A stretch of 64,000 bases of DNA. Source: Ottowia flava. GTDB lineage: Bacteria; Pseudomonadota; Gammaproteobacteria; Burkholderiales; Burkholderiaceae_C. Of this stretch, positions 37,304-45,612 are shown piece by piece. The DNA lies in assembly GCF_008017535.1 (NCBI RefSeq), contig NZ_VRUA01000004.1:62001-126000 (forward strand), written 5' to 3'. Every line of letters starts with the position of its first letter. The stretch's first letter is position 1. The notes beneath the pieces were generated by a model, which was not told the DNA's origin, made no database searches, and was given only the letters and a program-made list of their open reading frames with translations. Position numbers and translations under genes: made by a program.

Positions 37304-37599
37304 GCCGCGCTGCGCTGCCAGTCCCAGGTGTAGGTTTCATCGCGCGCCATGCGCTGGGCGTGGTCGGCGACAACCTGTTCCAGCCGGGCGACGTCGGCGT
37401 CCGGCTGGGCTTCCACGCGAAAGCTGAGTTGGCCGTCTCCGGCGCGCATCAGCAGCAGGGCAGAAGGCAGTTCGACACGGCCCTGGGTGTCGTCGTAGCT
37501 GACGGAGAACTTGTGGCCCCAGTGCTTGCACAGGCGCAGGATGATGCGCGCAGGCTCGACGGTGGTGATGGTGGCCTCGGTGGTGCGGGGTTCTGTCAT
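37300..37599 (-). CDS. DUF2218 family protein
   Basis: A 99-residue cytoplasmic protein of the DUF2218 type: ATITTVEPARIILRLCKHWG, HKFSVSYDDTQGRVELPSAL, LSFRVEAQPDADVARLEQVV, ADHAQRMARDE. The LCKHWGHK region fits the conserved 'CKH..HK' of that family. It lies 12 bases downstream of the aldo/keto reductase gene and overlaps the next gene by four bases, so it is the middle of a three-gene unit. Function unknown; the family is sometimes found beside iron-related genes, none of which is visible here. Confidence 0.78.
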   Translation of the reverse strand: MTEPRTTEATITTVEPARIILRLCKHWGHKFSVSYDDTQGRVELPSALLLMRAGDGQLSFRVEAQPDADVARLEQVVADHAQRMARDETYTWDWQRSAA

Positions 37600-37611
37600 G
37601 GCGAAGATCCT

Positions 37612-38589
37612 TCAAGAAGTGGCCTGCGGCGCGTTCGCAGCGTCCAGCGCCGCGATGTCGGCCGGCGTCAGCGTCAGTTGCATGGCGCGCACCAGGCTGT
37701 CGAGTTGGGCGAGGCTGGTGGCGCTGGCAATCGGCGCGGTGACGCCAGGATGGGCCATCAACCAGGCCAGCGCGACTTCGCCCGGCTGCGCGCGGTGCTG
37801 GTCGGCCACCGCGTCCAACGCGGCCAGGATGGCCAGGCCGCTCGGGGTCAGGTAACGCCTGACCCAGGCGCTGCGTGCGCTGTCGGCCAAATCGGCCTCG
37901 GTGCGGTACTTGCCGGTCAAGAAGCCGCTGGCCAGGCTGAAGTAGGGCACGACGGCCAGGCCTTCGGTCATGGCGACGTCGCGCAGTGGGCCGTCGTAGC
38001 CGTCGCGGTCAACCAGGTTGTAGTGCGGTTGCAGCACGCTGTAGCGCGGCAGGTGGTGTGCGGCGGCGACATCCAGCGCGTCGCGCAGCTGCGGCGCGCT
38101 GAAGTTGCTGGCACCGATGGCGCGCACCTGGCCGGCGCGCAGCAGGCGGTCGAACGCGGCCAGCGTGTCGGCCTGGGGAACGCTGTCGTCGAACGCGTGC
38201 GAGAAGTAGACGTCGATGTAGTCGGTGCCCAAGCGGCGCAGGCTGGCCTGGATGGCGCGTTCGATGTACGCGGGCGACAGGCCCTGGCCGGGCGCCGGGT
38301 TGACGGGCGCGGGCTTGCCGACCTTGGTCATGATTTCGACCTGCGCGCGCACGCGCGGGCCGCGCGCACGCAGCCAGTCGCCGATGACGCTCTCCGACTC
38401 GCCGCCCTGGTGGCCTGGCGCCCAGGCCGAATACATGTCGGCGGTGTCGATGGTGGTGATGCCTGCGTCCACCAGCCGGTCCAGCAGCGCGAAGCTGGTG
38501 GCGCGGTCGACCGTCCAGCCCAACACGTTGCCGCCAAAAACCAGGCGCGACAGGCGCGGGGCGGCAGCGGGAACGGCAGGTTCGGTCAA
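37612..38589 (-). CDS. Aldo/keto reductase
   Basis: NADPH-dependent oxidoreductase of the AKR superfamily, 325 residues in a TIM-barrel pattern. The catalytic tetrad can be placed as Asp and Tyr in TTIDTADMYSAWAPG (about 45-59), Lys in EIMTKVG (about 91) and His in YIDVYFSHAFDD (about 132). The cofactor-binding end is VTAPIASATSLAQLDSLVRA. The physiological substrate cannot be read from sequence. It heads a short unit with the DUF2218 gene. A dispersed repeat begins just upstream of its start (38607). Confidence 0.9.
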   Translation of the reverse strand: MTEPAVPAAAPRLSRLVFGGNVLGWTVDRATSFALLDRLVDAGITTIDTADMYSAWAPGHQGGESESVIGDWLRARGPRVRAQVEIMTKVGKPAPVNPAPGQGLSPAYIERAIQASLRRLGTDYIDVYFSHAFDDSVPQADTLAAFDRLLRAGQVRAIGASNFSAPQLRDALDVAAAHHLPRYSVLQPHYNLVDRDGYDGPLRDVAMTEGLAVVPYFSLASGFLTGKYRTEADLADSARSAWVRRYLTPSGLAILAALDAVADQHRAQPGEVALAWLMAHPGVTAPIASATSLAQLDSLVRAMQLTLTPADIAALDAANAPQATS

Positions 38590-38606
38590 GATGTTTGCTC
38601 CTCATT

Positions 38607-38653
38607 CAATAGCTGTTTGCGCAGGTGGCCGTAGGGCCAGAGGCACAAAATAC
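38607..38653 (+). repeat. Dispersed repeat between the AKR and DODA genes
   Basis: CAATAGCTGTTTGCGCAGGT, GGCCGTAGGGCCAGAGGC, ACAAAATACC. A good copy of the GCGCAG subtype, next to the strong hairpin at 38669-38706. Confidence 0.8.
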
Positions 38654-38668
38654 CATGCAAACTGCAAC

Positions 38669-38706
38669 GCGCTGCCGGCAGGGCCATCGGCCCTTTCCGG
38701 CAGCGC
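38669..38706 (-). terminator. Large hairpin after the DODA gene
   Basis: GCGCTGCCGG and CCGGCAGCGC enclose a second stem, AGGGCC/GGCCCT, with loop ATC. The combined stem is about 17 base pairs. On the minus strand it follows the DODA gene stop (38715) and is succeeded by a T-containing stretch. A strong transcription terminator is likely. Confidence 0.75.
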
Positions 38707-38714
38707 GGTCGCCG

Positions 38715-39554
38715 TCAGTCGAAACGGAAAGCCGAAAGGGTCGTGGCCAGCACCTGGTCGCTGAAGACCTTGCGCCCCACGCTGTCGCCCGCGGCACCGG
38801 CCACCACGTGCAGCGGCAGCAAATGCTCTTCGGCGCGCGGCGGGTGCGACAGGCGCCCAGCCGGGCCGCTGGCGGTGTCCCACTGCGCCAGGCGCGTGTT
38901 GCGTTCGGCCGCGGGCAAGGCCACGGTGTCGGTCAACCAGCGGTCGAATTCGGCACTGACGGGGGTCGAGCGTGGGTCGCCATAGCCGCGCATGTTGTGG
39001 TAGCTCATTCCGCTGCCGATGATCAGCACGCCTTCGTCCCGCAACGGCGCCAGCGCACGGCCATAGTCGATGTGCGCCTGTGCGTCGAGGCTGCCCAGCA
39101 GCGAGACCTGCAGCACCGGCACGTCGGCGTGCGGAAAGGCGACCTTCAGCGGGATGAAGGTGCCGTGGTCGTAGCCGCGCTGCGTGTCGACAGTGGCGGC
39201 AATGCCGGCGTCGGCCAGCAGGCCGCGCACGCGCTCGGCCAGTGCCGGAGCGCCAGGCGCGGGGTAGCTCAGCTCGTAGGTGTGCGGCGGAAAACCGTAG
39301 TAGTCGAACAGCATGCCGGGGCGCGCGGCGCCCGTCAGCGTGGGCTGTGGCGCCAGCCAATGCGCGGTGACGAGCACGATGGCCTTGGGCGTGGCCGGCA
39401 GGCTGCCTGGAATGCTGCGCAGGAACGCGGCGGTCTTGTCCCAGGCGTCGGCCGGGTTCCAGTCCATGAAAAAGCACGGCCCCGCCCCATGCGGGATGAA
39501 CAGCGCGGGCATGCGCGTGGCCGTGGCGGTGGGGGTTGTGGTGATGGTGCTCAT
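38715..39554 (-). CDS. DODA-type extradiol dioxygenase family protein
   Basis: Class III extradiol dioxygenase of the 4,5-DOPA dioxygenase/YgiD type, 279 residues. Non-heme iron or zinc ligands are visible in ALFIPHGAGPCFFMD (His about 22), TAHW (about 64) and the HPPRAEEHLLPLHVVAGAAG region, with YDHGTFIPLKVAFPHADVPV and GSGMSYHNMRGY in between. It opens catechol-type rings in the family; the natural substrate is unknown. It runs divergently from a LysR gene 90 bases away, which probably regulates it. Confidence 0.88.
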   Translation of the reverse strand: MSTITTTPTATATRMPALFIPHGAGPCFFMDWNPADAWDKTAAFLRSIPGSLPATPKAIVLVTAHWLAPQPTLTGAARPGMLFDYYGFPPHTYELSYPAPGAPALAERVRGLLADAGIAATVDTQRGYDHGTFIPLKVAFPHADVPVLQVSLLGSLDAQAHIDYGRALAPLRDEGVLIIGSGMSYHNMRGYGDPRSTPVSAEFDRWLTDTVALPAAERNTRLAQWDTASGPAGRLSHPPRAEEHLLPLHVVAGAAGDSVGRKVFSDQVLATTLSAFRFD

Positions 39555-39644
39555 GGTGAATAAGTTTGGGCTTTGAGCGGGTTTTTACAAAGCCCCAGAA
39601 TCCTCATTCAGTTTCAACCCCCAGTGTGAAGTGGAGCCCCTCCC

Positions 39645-40613
39645 GTGGACCGTTTGACCAGCATGCGCGTGTTTGCGCTGGCCGCCCAGGCCGGCACCTT
39701 GTCGGGCGCGGCGCGCATTCTCGACATCTCCCCCGCCATGGCGACCAAGCACGTGGACGCGCTGGAGGCGCGCCTGGGCGTGAAGCTGCTGCACCGCACC
39801 ACGCGCAAGCTGACGCTGACCGAAACCGGCGAGACCTACCTGGACACGGTGCAGCGCGTGCTGGCCGAGCTGGACGAGGCCGACGCCAGCGCCACGTCGC
39901 AGCGCACGCTGGCCACCGGGCTGCTGCGCTTCAACACGCCGCTGGCCTTTGGCGTGCGCCACATTGCGCCGCTGATGCCGGCCTTCAACCGGGCGCACCC
40001 GGCCGTCACGGTGGAGCTGGGCATGACCGACGCCGCCGTCAATTTGGTGGACGAACGCTGGGATCTGGCCGTGCGCATCGGCCCGCTGCACGACGACAGC
40101 CTGCAGGCGCGCCGCCTGGGCGACTGCCAGATGATGCTGTGCGCCGCGCCCGCCTACCTGGACGCACACGGCGAGCCGCGCAGCGTGGCCGATCTGGCCC
40201 AGCACAACTGCTTGGGCTACACCTTGTCGGCCACCAACTCCGCCAGCCTGTGGCGTTTTGGCCGTGACGGCAGCGTGCGCCAGCCGATCCAGGGCAACCT
40301 GCGCGCCAACAGCGGTGACGCGCTGCGCGCCGCGGCCATCGGCGGCCAAGGCCTGGTGTACGAGCCCAGCTTCATCGTCGGCCACGACGTGGCGCAAGGC
40401 GCGCTGCAGGTGCTGACGCTGGACCACCCACCGCACGACCTGGGCGGCATCCACGCCGTGTGGCCCGCCAACCGCCACCCGCCGGCCAAGGTGCGCGCGA
40501 TGGTCGACTTTCTGGTGCAAGCCCTGGGCGATGTGTCGAACCCCATCTGCTCGGCCGTCGCCACCGCCCAACCCGCCAAGCCGAAGCGCAGCCGCGCCAC
40601 GCAGTCTGGCTGA
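39645..40613 (+). CDS. LysR-type regulator divergent from the DODA gene
   Basis: A 322-residue regulator. The HTH is GAARILDISPAMATKHVDAL (about 21-40) and the substrate domain follows the CrgA/DhcR-type pattern (LLRFNTPLAFGVRHIAPLMP, VNLVDERWDLAVRIGPLHDD, AAPAYLDAHGEPRSVADLAQ, HNCLGYT). The start is GTG at 39645. It probably controls the divergent dioxygenase gene. After the TGA (40611-40613) the same frame stays open for 35 more codons with coding-like composition, ending near 40721, so the C-terminus may recently have been shortened. Confidence 0.88.
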   Translation: MDRLTSMRVFALAAQAGTLSGAARILDISPAMATKHVDALEARLGVKLLHRTTRKLTLTETGETYLDTVQRVLAELDEADASATSQRTLATGLLRFNTPLAFGVRHIAPLMPAFNRAHPAVTVELGMTDAAVNLVDERWDLAVRIGPLHDDSLQARRLGDCQMMLCAAPAYLDAHGEPRSVADLAQHNCLGYTLSATNSASLWRFGRDGSVRQPIQGNLRANSGDALRAAAIGGQGLVYEPSFIVGHDVAQGALQVLTLDHPPHDLGGIHAVWPANRHPPAKVRAMVDFLVQALGDVSNPICSAVATAQPAKPKRSRATQSG

Positions 40614-40834
40614 CTGGACGAAGTGCACGACGACGCACCGCCCTCGGCCGAAGAGAAGGCCTTCTTGGCGTTGGCCTTGAACGCTTGGCGGGCGAGCTCG
40701 GCGGCGCAGCGGCGGGCGTGAGCGAAACAACTGAAGGCAGCGATCAGTCGGACTACATGACAGCAAGCCGTCCGCGCCTGAAGCAGCGGCGCTCGCAACT
40801 GCAGTTCTGGATTGATCAACACCAACGGCGAGGG
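40614..40834. other. Interval after the LysR gene
   Basis: About 220 bases. The first 108 continue the LysR frame beyond its stop (LDEVHDDAPPSAEEKAFLAL, ALNAWRASSAAQRRA). The rest shows a fall in G+C toward the DUF4145 gene. No terminator or promoter could be assigned. Confidence 0.4.
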
Positions 40835-41491
40835 CTAGGACTCACATCTACCGTCTCCGTCTCCGTCTCCGTCTCCGCCGAGCAAATCACTGAACTCTTG
40901 GAATGCAGTGGGCCAAATGTAAAGATGATTGATAAGCGCAGCAACGAACGTCTCGATCATTCGAACGTGGTTTTCAGTGAAAGATACCTCAACGCTATGC
41001 GCTGCAGCGTTTCCAAGAAGACGGATATAGGTTGCCGCTTTTGCCAACAACGGCGGAATCGCTTCCTGGTCGGCAAGGATTGCTAAGCCTTGCGCGAGGT
41101 TGCGCTGCTCGACGCCCCGGTCCCTAACAATTGTTTCGAGTACTGCGCGTGCTTTAACAGCATAGGCCTCGTTTGACACAGACCTCACTCGCTCGGCTTG
41201 ATGGAATGCTTTCCGAACCAATGCTGGGGCCTCAGATAGCTCTGGCACCTTGCCCGGATATTCGCGCTCGCCGAACTGAGAATGCGGGCTGTGTAGCGCG
41301 GACCAGACGTAGACTGAGACTCTGGAGCAACCATCGCATTGAAGTAGCCGATAGGTAGCCGGCTCGTGCCCCTTGTAGCCGTCGGCGTCACAGAACTCAA
41401 CATCAGACTCCACCGTATGGAGTAGCGTGTGAACAGTCGCGGTACGGCAACGGTCGCATTCAAGAAAAGTCTTGGCTGGTTTGGAGTCCAT
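40835..41491 (-). CDS. DUF4145-type protein with N-terminal zinc ribbon
   Basis: A 218-residue protein: a zinc ribbon (C12-x2-C15 ... C52-x2-C55), then a helical DUF4145/HEPN-like domain (PELSEAPALVRKAFHQAERV, AVKARAVLETIVRDRGVEQR, IRLLGNAAAHSVEVSFTENH). Its C-terminus ends in a GDGDGDGDG run encoded by a hexanucleotide repeat. Base composition is visibly lower in G+C than the neighbours, suggesting acquisition by transfer. DUF4145 proteins often occur in defence or restriction contexts; no such partner lies beside it. Exact function unknown. Confidence 0.75.
   Translation of the reverse strand: MDSKPAKTFLECDRCRTATVHTLLHTVESDVEFCDADGYKGHEPATYRLLQCDGCSRVSVYVWSALHSPHSQFGEREYPGKVPELSEAPALVRKAFHQAERVRSVSNEAYAVKARAVLETIVRDRGVEQRNLAQGLAILADQEAIPPLLAKAATYIRLLGNAAAHSVEVSFTENHVRMIETFVAALINHLYIWPTAFQEFSDLLGGDGDGDGDGRCES
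40851..40877. repeat. Tandem hexanucleotide repeat (CCGTCT)4
   Basis: Four complete copies of CCGTCT plus a partial fifth, inside the 3' end of the DUF4145 gene. On the coding strand they give alternating Gly-Asp. The unit is a multiple of three, so slippage would change tail length without shifting frame. Confidence 0.9.
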
Positions 41492-41581
41492 GTCAGCAGA
41501 TGAACACTTTCTGGTTATCTAGCGTCAGAACATCTATTCTTGCTCGCTTCGTGCGCGCACACCGCCGTTCAACACCTACGG

Positions 41582-43525
41582 TTAGTCTGCTAGGAGTCGT
41601 GCCACCTTGCCCTGCAACACCTCCGGCGTCACCTGCGCCGCCGACACCGGCTCGCCCACATTCAGGCCCACGCGGTTGAACAGGCCGCGGCGGAAGGGGC
41701 GGGTCATGGCGCCGTCTTTTTCGATGCGGCTGAAATACGAGCCCCACAGATTGGTCAGCGCCATGGGCACCACGGGCACGTCCAGGCCGTCGGCCTTGGC
41801 TTGCTCCAGGATCTTCATTACGCCGCCCTTGAAGGGCTGCAGTTGGCCATCGCGGGTCAGGCCGCCTTCGGGGAAGATACCCAGCAGATCGCCTTCGCGC
41901 AGCACCTTGGCGGCCTCGTCAAACGCGTGCTGGTAGACGGTGGGGTCTTCCTTCTGCGGGGCCACCGGGATGCACTTGGCCAGGCGGAAGATCCAGCCCA
42001 GCACCGGCACCTGGAAGATGCGCGAATCCATGATGAAGCGGATCGGCCGCGGGCTGGCCGCCATCAGCAGCACGGCGTCGACAAAGCTCACGTGGTTGGC
42101 CACCAGGATGGCCGCGCCTTCGCTGGGGATGTGCTGGTCGCCCCGCACCTTGAAGCGGTAGACGATGCGCGTCATCACCCACGCGATGAAGCGCAGCAGG
42201 TATTCGGGCACCAGCAGGAAGATGTAGCCCGCCACCACCGCGTTGGCCAGGCCAACGATGAGGAAGATCTGCGGAATGCTGAACCCGCTTTTCAGCAGCG
42301 CACCGGCGATCACGCTGCTGGCGATCATGAACAGCGCGTTCAGGATGTTGTTGGCGGCGATGATGCGGGCCCGGTGCGTGGGCGCGCTGCGCAGCTGGAT
42401 CAGCGCGTACATCGGCACGCTGTACAGGCCGGCAAACAGACTGAGCAGCAGCAGATCGGCCATCACGCGCCAGTGCGCCGGCTGTGCAAGAAAGCTCCGG
42501 AGGGTGTGCCCCGCGTGCGGCGGCAGCCCGCGGGAAGCAAAGTACAGGTCCACCGCGAACACCGTCATGCCGATGGCGCCCAGTGGCACCAGGCCGATCT
42601 CCACGTGGCGATGCGAGAACTTTTCGCACAGCAGCGAGCCCACGCCGATGCCGACCGAGAACACCACCAGCAGCAGCGAAGCCACCTGCTCATTGCCGTG
42701 GAGCACCTCCTTGGCGAAAGCCGGGAAGTTGCTGAGGAACACGGCGCCAAAGAACCACATCCACGAGATGCCCAGCAGTGAGCGGAACACGACGACGTTG
42801 CCGTGGGCCAGCTTCAGGTTGCGCCAGGTTTCGGTGACCGGGTTCCAGTTGATCTTCAGGCCCGGGTCGGTCGCCGGGGCGTTGGGAATGAACTGAGCCA
42901 CCACGCGGCCAGCGATCGCCAACGCTACACAAGCGATAGCTACCGACGCATGCCCCACCTGCGGCAGAGCCACCAAAAGACCGCCAACCACGTTGCCCAG
43001 CAGGATGGCGACAAAGGTGCCCATCTCGACCATGCCGTTGCCGCCCGTCAGCTCGCGCTCATTCAGCACCTGCGGCAGGTAGGCAAACTTCACGGGCCCA
43101 AACAGGGTGGAATGCAGACCCATCAGGAACACGCAGCCCAGCAGCACCGGCACATTGGCCACCATGAAACCCCAGGCCGCCAGCAGCATGATGGCGATCT
43201 CCAGGTTCTTGACGAAGCGGATCATCCGCGTCTTCTCGAACTTGTCGGTCAGCTGCCCGCTGGTCGCGGAAAACAGCAGAAAGGGCAGGATGAACAGCGC
43301 GCCGATCACCAGGCCCGCCATCGCCGGCTCCAGCCAGCTGACGCTCAGTTGGTACGTCACCATCACGGTGAAGGCGAACTTGAACAGGTTGTCGTTGGCC
43401 GCGCCGGCGAACTGCGTCCAGAAGAACGGCGCAAAGCGGCGCTGGCGCAGCAGGGCGAACTGGTTCGGTGCGGCGCGCGCGGCGACAGGTTGGTGCGCGG
43501 CGCGGGCGAAGTCGGTCGAAGTCAT
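41582..43525 (-). CDS. Lysophospholipid transporter-acyltransferase fusion (LplT/PlsC)
   Basis: A 647-residue two-domain membrane protein. Residues about 20-430 form a major-facilitator transporter of the LplT type (FFWTQFAGAANDNLFKFAF, LFSATSGQLTDKFEKTRMIR, FLMGLHSTLFGPVKFAYLPQ). Residues about 440-647 form a 1-acylglycerol-3-phosphate acyltransferase with the catalytic NHVSFVD (H478, D483), GIFPEGGLTRDG and VPVVPMALTNLWGS. By family it flips lysophospholipids inward and re-acylates them. Unlike E. coli, no acyl-ACP synthetase domain (Aas) follows. The ATG at 43525 (MTSTDFARAAHQP) is 13 bases from the upstream membrane protein stop. Confidence 0.9.
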   Translation of the reverse strand: MTSTDFARAAHQPVAARAAPNQFALLRQRRFAPFFWTQFAGAANDNLFKFAFTVMVTYQLSVSWLEPAMAGLVIGALFILPFLLFSATSGQLTDKFEKTRMIRFVKNLEIAIMLLAAWGFMVANVPVLLGCVFLMGLHSTLFGPVKFAYLPQVLNERELTGGNGMVEMGTFVAILLGNVVGGLLVALPQVGHASVAIACVALAIAGRVVAQFIPNAPATDPGLKINWNPVTETWRNLKLAHGNVVVFRSLLGISWMWFFGAVFLSNFPAFAKEVLHGNEQVASLLLVVFSVGIGVGSLLCEKFSHRHVEIGLVPLGAIGMTVFAVDLYFASRGLPPHAGHTLRSFLAQPAHWRVMADLLLLSLFAGLYSVPMYALIQLRSAPTHRARIIAANNILNALFMIASSVIAGALLKSGFSIPQIFLIVGLANAVVAGYIFLLVPEYLLRFIAWVMTRIVYRFKVRGDQHIPSEGAAILVANHVSFVDAVLLMAASPRPIRFIMDSRIFQVPVLGWIFRLAKCIPVAPQKEDPTVYQHAFDEAAKVLREGDLLGIFPEGGLTRDGQLQPFKGGVMKILEQAKADGLDVPVVPMALTNLWGSYFSRIEKDGAMTRPFRRGLFNRVGLNVGEPVSAAQVTPEVLQGKVARLLAD

Positions 43526-43538
43526 GCGGGCGGATCCT

Positions 43539-44405
43539 TCAAAGGACACGACGTTGCGACGACGTGCCGTTGGGCGTGCATTGTGCGGTGTCGCCGTGTC
43601 TGGCCGACGCCACCCGCTTGCGCGCCAGAGCACACACCACCGGCCAGACCGCCAAGGCCGCGACGACGTGCTTCAGGCTGTGGCCCGAGACGGCGCCCGC
43701 CGTCCATGCAAACACCGGCGCGTCGGCCAGTTCCAGCCCCTTGGCTGCCGCGTACGTGAGCACCACCGCCAGCAGCGAAAAGCCCAGCGCCTGCGGGCGC
43801 GGCCGCTGCGTCGCCAGCGCCAGCAGCAGCACCAGGCCGCTGGTCTGCAGCACCGTCCACGGCGTCATGTTGCCGGTCAGCGCGTCGAGCAAAGCCGAAG
43901 TCGGCGCCGCCACCGCAATCACCAGCGCCAGCACCACGCCCGCGCGGGCGCTGATCCGGTCGGCTGCCGCCAGGCCCAGCAGCGCGGCAAATGGCAGCGC
44001 CATGCCCAGGCGGTCCAGCGTCAACCCGGCGTTGTCCGGCGCCAGGTGGTAGAGGCTGGAGCCGACGGCCGTCCCCAGCAGCCCGATGAAGAGCAGCACC
44101 GCCAGCACGCGCTGCACCACCGGCAAAGCGCCGCGCGGCACCCGGCACGCCACCCACAAGCCCCACGTCGCCACGCCCCCGAAGGCCAGGTTGGTCAGCA
44201 CATCCAGCGCGTGCGGCACACCCGCCAACATGCGCTGGTCGGCAAACCGGTGGTAATCGGCCGGCAGCGCCATCGGCGGTAGCCACAAGGCCAGCGCCAT
44301 CAGCAAGGGCACGGCCGCCAGCAGAAGGCATTCGGCGACGGACGCGCCGCCGGTCGTGGGCGCCGCTTCGGCAGCAGCGAGGGGGAAATCGGCAGGTGTC
44401 GGCAT
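43539..44405 (-). CDS. Ceramidase/phytoceramidase-like membrane protein
   Basis: A 288-residue integral-membrane protein with about seven hydrophobic helices. The signatures LDVLTNLAFGG, GSSLYHLAPDNAGLTLDRLG and SGHSLKHVVAALAVW give the Asp/His/Ser pattern of the alkaline ceramidase superfamily (zinc-dependent membrane hydrolases). The ATG at 44405 (MPTPADFPL) avoids an unlikely upstream extension. It lies 13 bases upstream of the lysophospholipid transporter/acyltransferase gene, so the two may form a lipid-turnover unit. Hydrolase activity is an inference from motifs. Confidence 0.72.
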   Translation of the reverse strand: MPTPADFPLAAAEAAPTTGGASVAECLLLAAVPLLMALALWLPPMALPADYHRFADQRMLAGVPHALDVLTNLAFGGVATWGLWVACRVPRGALPVVQRVLAVLLFIGLLGTAVGSSLYHLAPDNAGLTLDRLGMALPFAALLGLAAADRISARAGVVLALVIAVAAPTSALLDALTGNMTPWTVLQTSGLVLLLALATQRPRPQALGFSLLAVVLTYAAAKGLELADAPVFAWTAGAVSGHSLKHVVAALAVWPVVCALARKRVASARHGDTAQCTPNGTSSQRRVL

Positions 44406-44626
44406 GGTGAACAAGGGCCGCGGCGCGGCAGGGAGTGAGAGCTGCGCGACTGTGCATGTCGGATCGCCGAACGGGCGCATCGATCAGTGCCAGACACCTG
44501 TGATGACGCGGGGCGTATCTCCCAGCGATACCGTGAAGCCGCTCTGCGGCGCGCGGCCCGCGTCCGAAAACGCTGCTCATGCTGCCTGTCGCTGGCGCCA
44601 GGATAGCGTGCTTTTGCTACTCTTTA
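44406..44626. other. Intergenic stretch before the regulator
   Basis: About 220 bases between two divergent genes, expected to hold both promoters. No boxes could be chosen with confidence, and no ORF on either strand has credible features. Confidence 0.4.
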
Positions 44627-44673
44627 TATAGCTTCTCGCGCAGTGCATGATTGCGCTACAGGCTGATCTGTTT
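44627..44673 (+). repeat. Dispersed repeat upstream of the HTH regulator
   Basis: TATATAGCTTCTCGCGCAGT, GCATGATTGCGCTACAGGC, TGATCTG. A diverged copy of the GCGCAG subtype, about 90 bases upstream of the regulator start. Confidence 0.65.
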
Positions 44674-44764
44674 ATCGATTGCTGACCCTGGCAAATCGGT
44701 CGACGGGCGGCGGTTCGGCACACGCAGAAGCCGCGCTGCCAAGGCGATGCTCTAATCCCACCGC

Positions 44765-45496
44765 ATGAGCACCACCGCCGACCTGATCACGGTCCTGAAG
44801 AAGGAGCTGAAGGCCGCCCACATGACCTACGCCGATCTGGCGCAGGCTTTGGACATGGCCGAATCCAGCATCAAGCGCATGCTGGCCAAGGGCGACATGC
44901 CGCTGTCGCGCATCGACGCGATCTGCCGTGCGCTGAAGCTGGACTTTGCCGAGCTGGCGCAGCGCGTGGCCGACACGCAGCCGCTGCTGACCGAGTTGAC
45001 GGCCGAGCAGGAGCGCGCGGTGGTGGCGGACGAAAAGCTGCTGCTGGTGGCCATCAACGTGCTGAGCCAGTGGACGCTGGATCAGATGACCACGTCGTAC
45101 CGCCTGAGCGAGGCCGAGGTGGTGAAGTACCTGGCGCAGCTGGACCGCGTGGGCATCATCGAGCTGAAGCCGCTGAACCGCTACCGCCTGAAGGTGGCCA
45201 AGACCTTTCGCTGGCGCCCCCACGGGCCGGTGATGCAGTACTTTCGCGAACACATCGTGCTGGACTATTTTGGCGGCGGCTTTGACGGGCCGGCCGAAGG
45301 GCTGGTGCTGGTGCACGGCAACGTGAGCCGCGCGCTGGCGCCGAGCTTCATGGAGCGGCTGCAGCGCGTGGCGCAGGACTTTGCGCAGCAGCACCAGATG
45401 GACCAGAAGCTCAAAGCCAGCGAGCGCGAAGGCTACACGCTGGTGATGGCGATGCGCGGGTGGGAGCCGGAAGCCTTCCTGCGTCTGCGCCGCTGA
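44765..45496 (+). CDS. XRE-type helix-turn-helix regulator
   Basis: A 243-residue DNA-binding protein. The N-terminal Cro/CI-type HTH is MTYADLAQALDMAESSIKRM (about 20-39), followed by LAKGDMPLSRIDAICRALKL. The C-terminal part (about 75-243) has no domain I can name; it includes a possible second winged-helix stretch (LDQMTTSYRLSEAEVVKYLA, QLDRVGIIELKPLNRYRLKV). The start at 44765 (MSTTADLITVLKKELK) fits. The targets are unknown; the crotonase gene follows after a dispersed repeat. Confidence 0.82.
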   Translation: MSTTADLITVLKKELKAAHMTYADLAQALDMAESSIKRMLAKGDMPLSRIDAICRALKLDFAELAQRVADTQPLLTELTAEQERAVVADEKLLLVAINVLSQWTLDQMTTSYRLSEAEVVKYLAQLDRVGIIELKPLNRYRLKVAKTFRWRPHGPVMQYFREHIVLDYFGGGFDGPAEGLVLVHGNVSRALAPSFMERLQRVAQDFAQQHQMDQKLKASEREGYTLVMAMRGWEPEAFLRLRR

Positions 45497-45508
45497 TACT
45501 CTTTTTTT

Positions 45509-45562
45509 GATAGCTGGTCGCGCAGTATGCTGTAGGGCTAGATGGCGATTTCATTCAGATCC
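45509..45562 (+). repeat. Dispersed repeat between the regulator and crotonase genes
   Basis: GATAGCTGGTCGCGCAGTAT, GCTGTAGGGCTAGATGGCG, ATTTCATTCAGATCC. Its 3' part matches the copy at 34601 (AGATGGC..TTTC.TTCAGATC), extending the recognisable element to about 54 bases. Confidence 0.85.
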
Positions 45563-45612
45563 GCCATCCCAAGGTGACAGGCCCCTGCGCTGCGCGCCGC
45601 TAGCATGGCGGC

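Noticed and set aside
42920-42945. Possible dispersed-repeat copy inside the LplT-acyltransferase gene (GCGATAGCTACCGACGC)
   Set aside because: Only about ten bases agree with the consensus, and the GCGCAG block is absent; probably chance.
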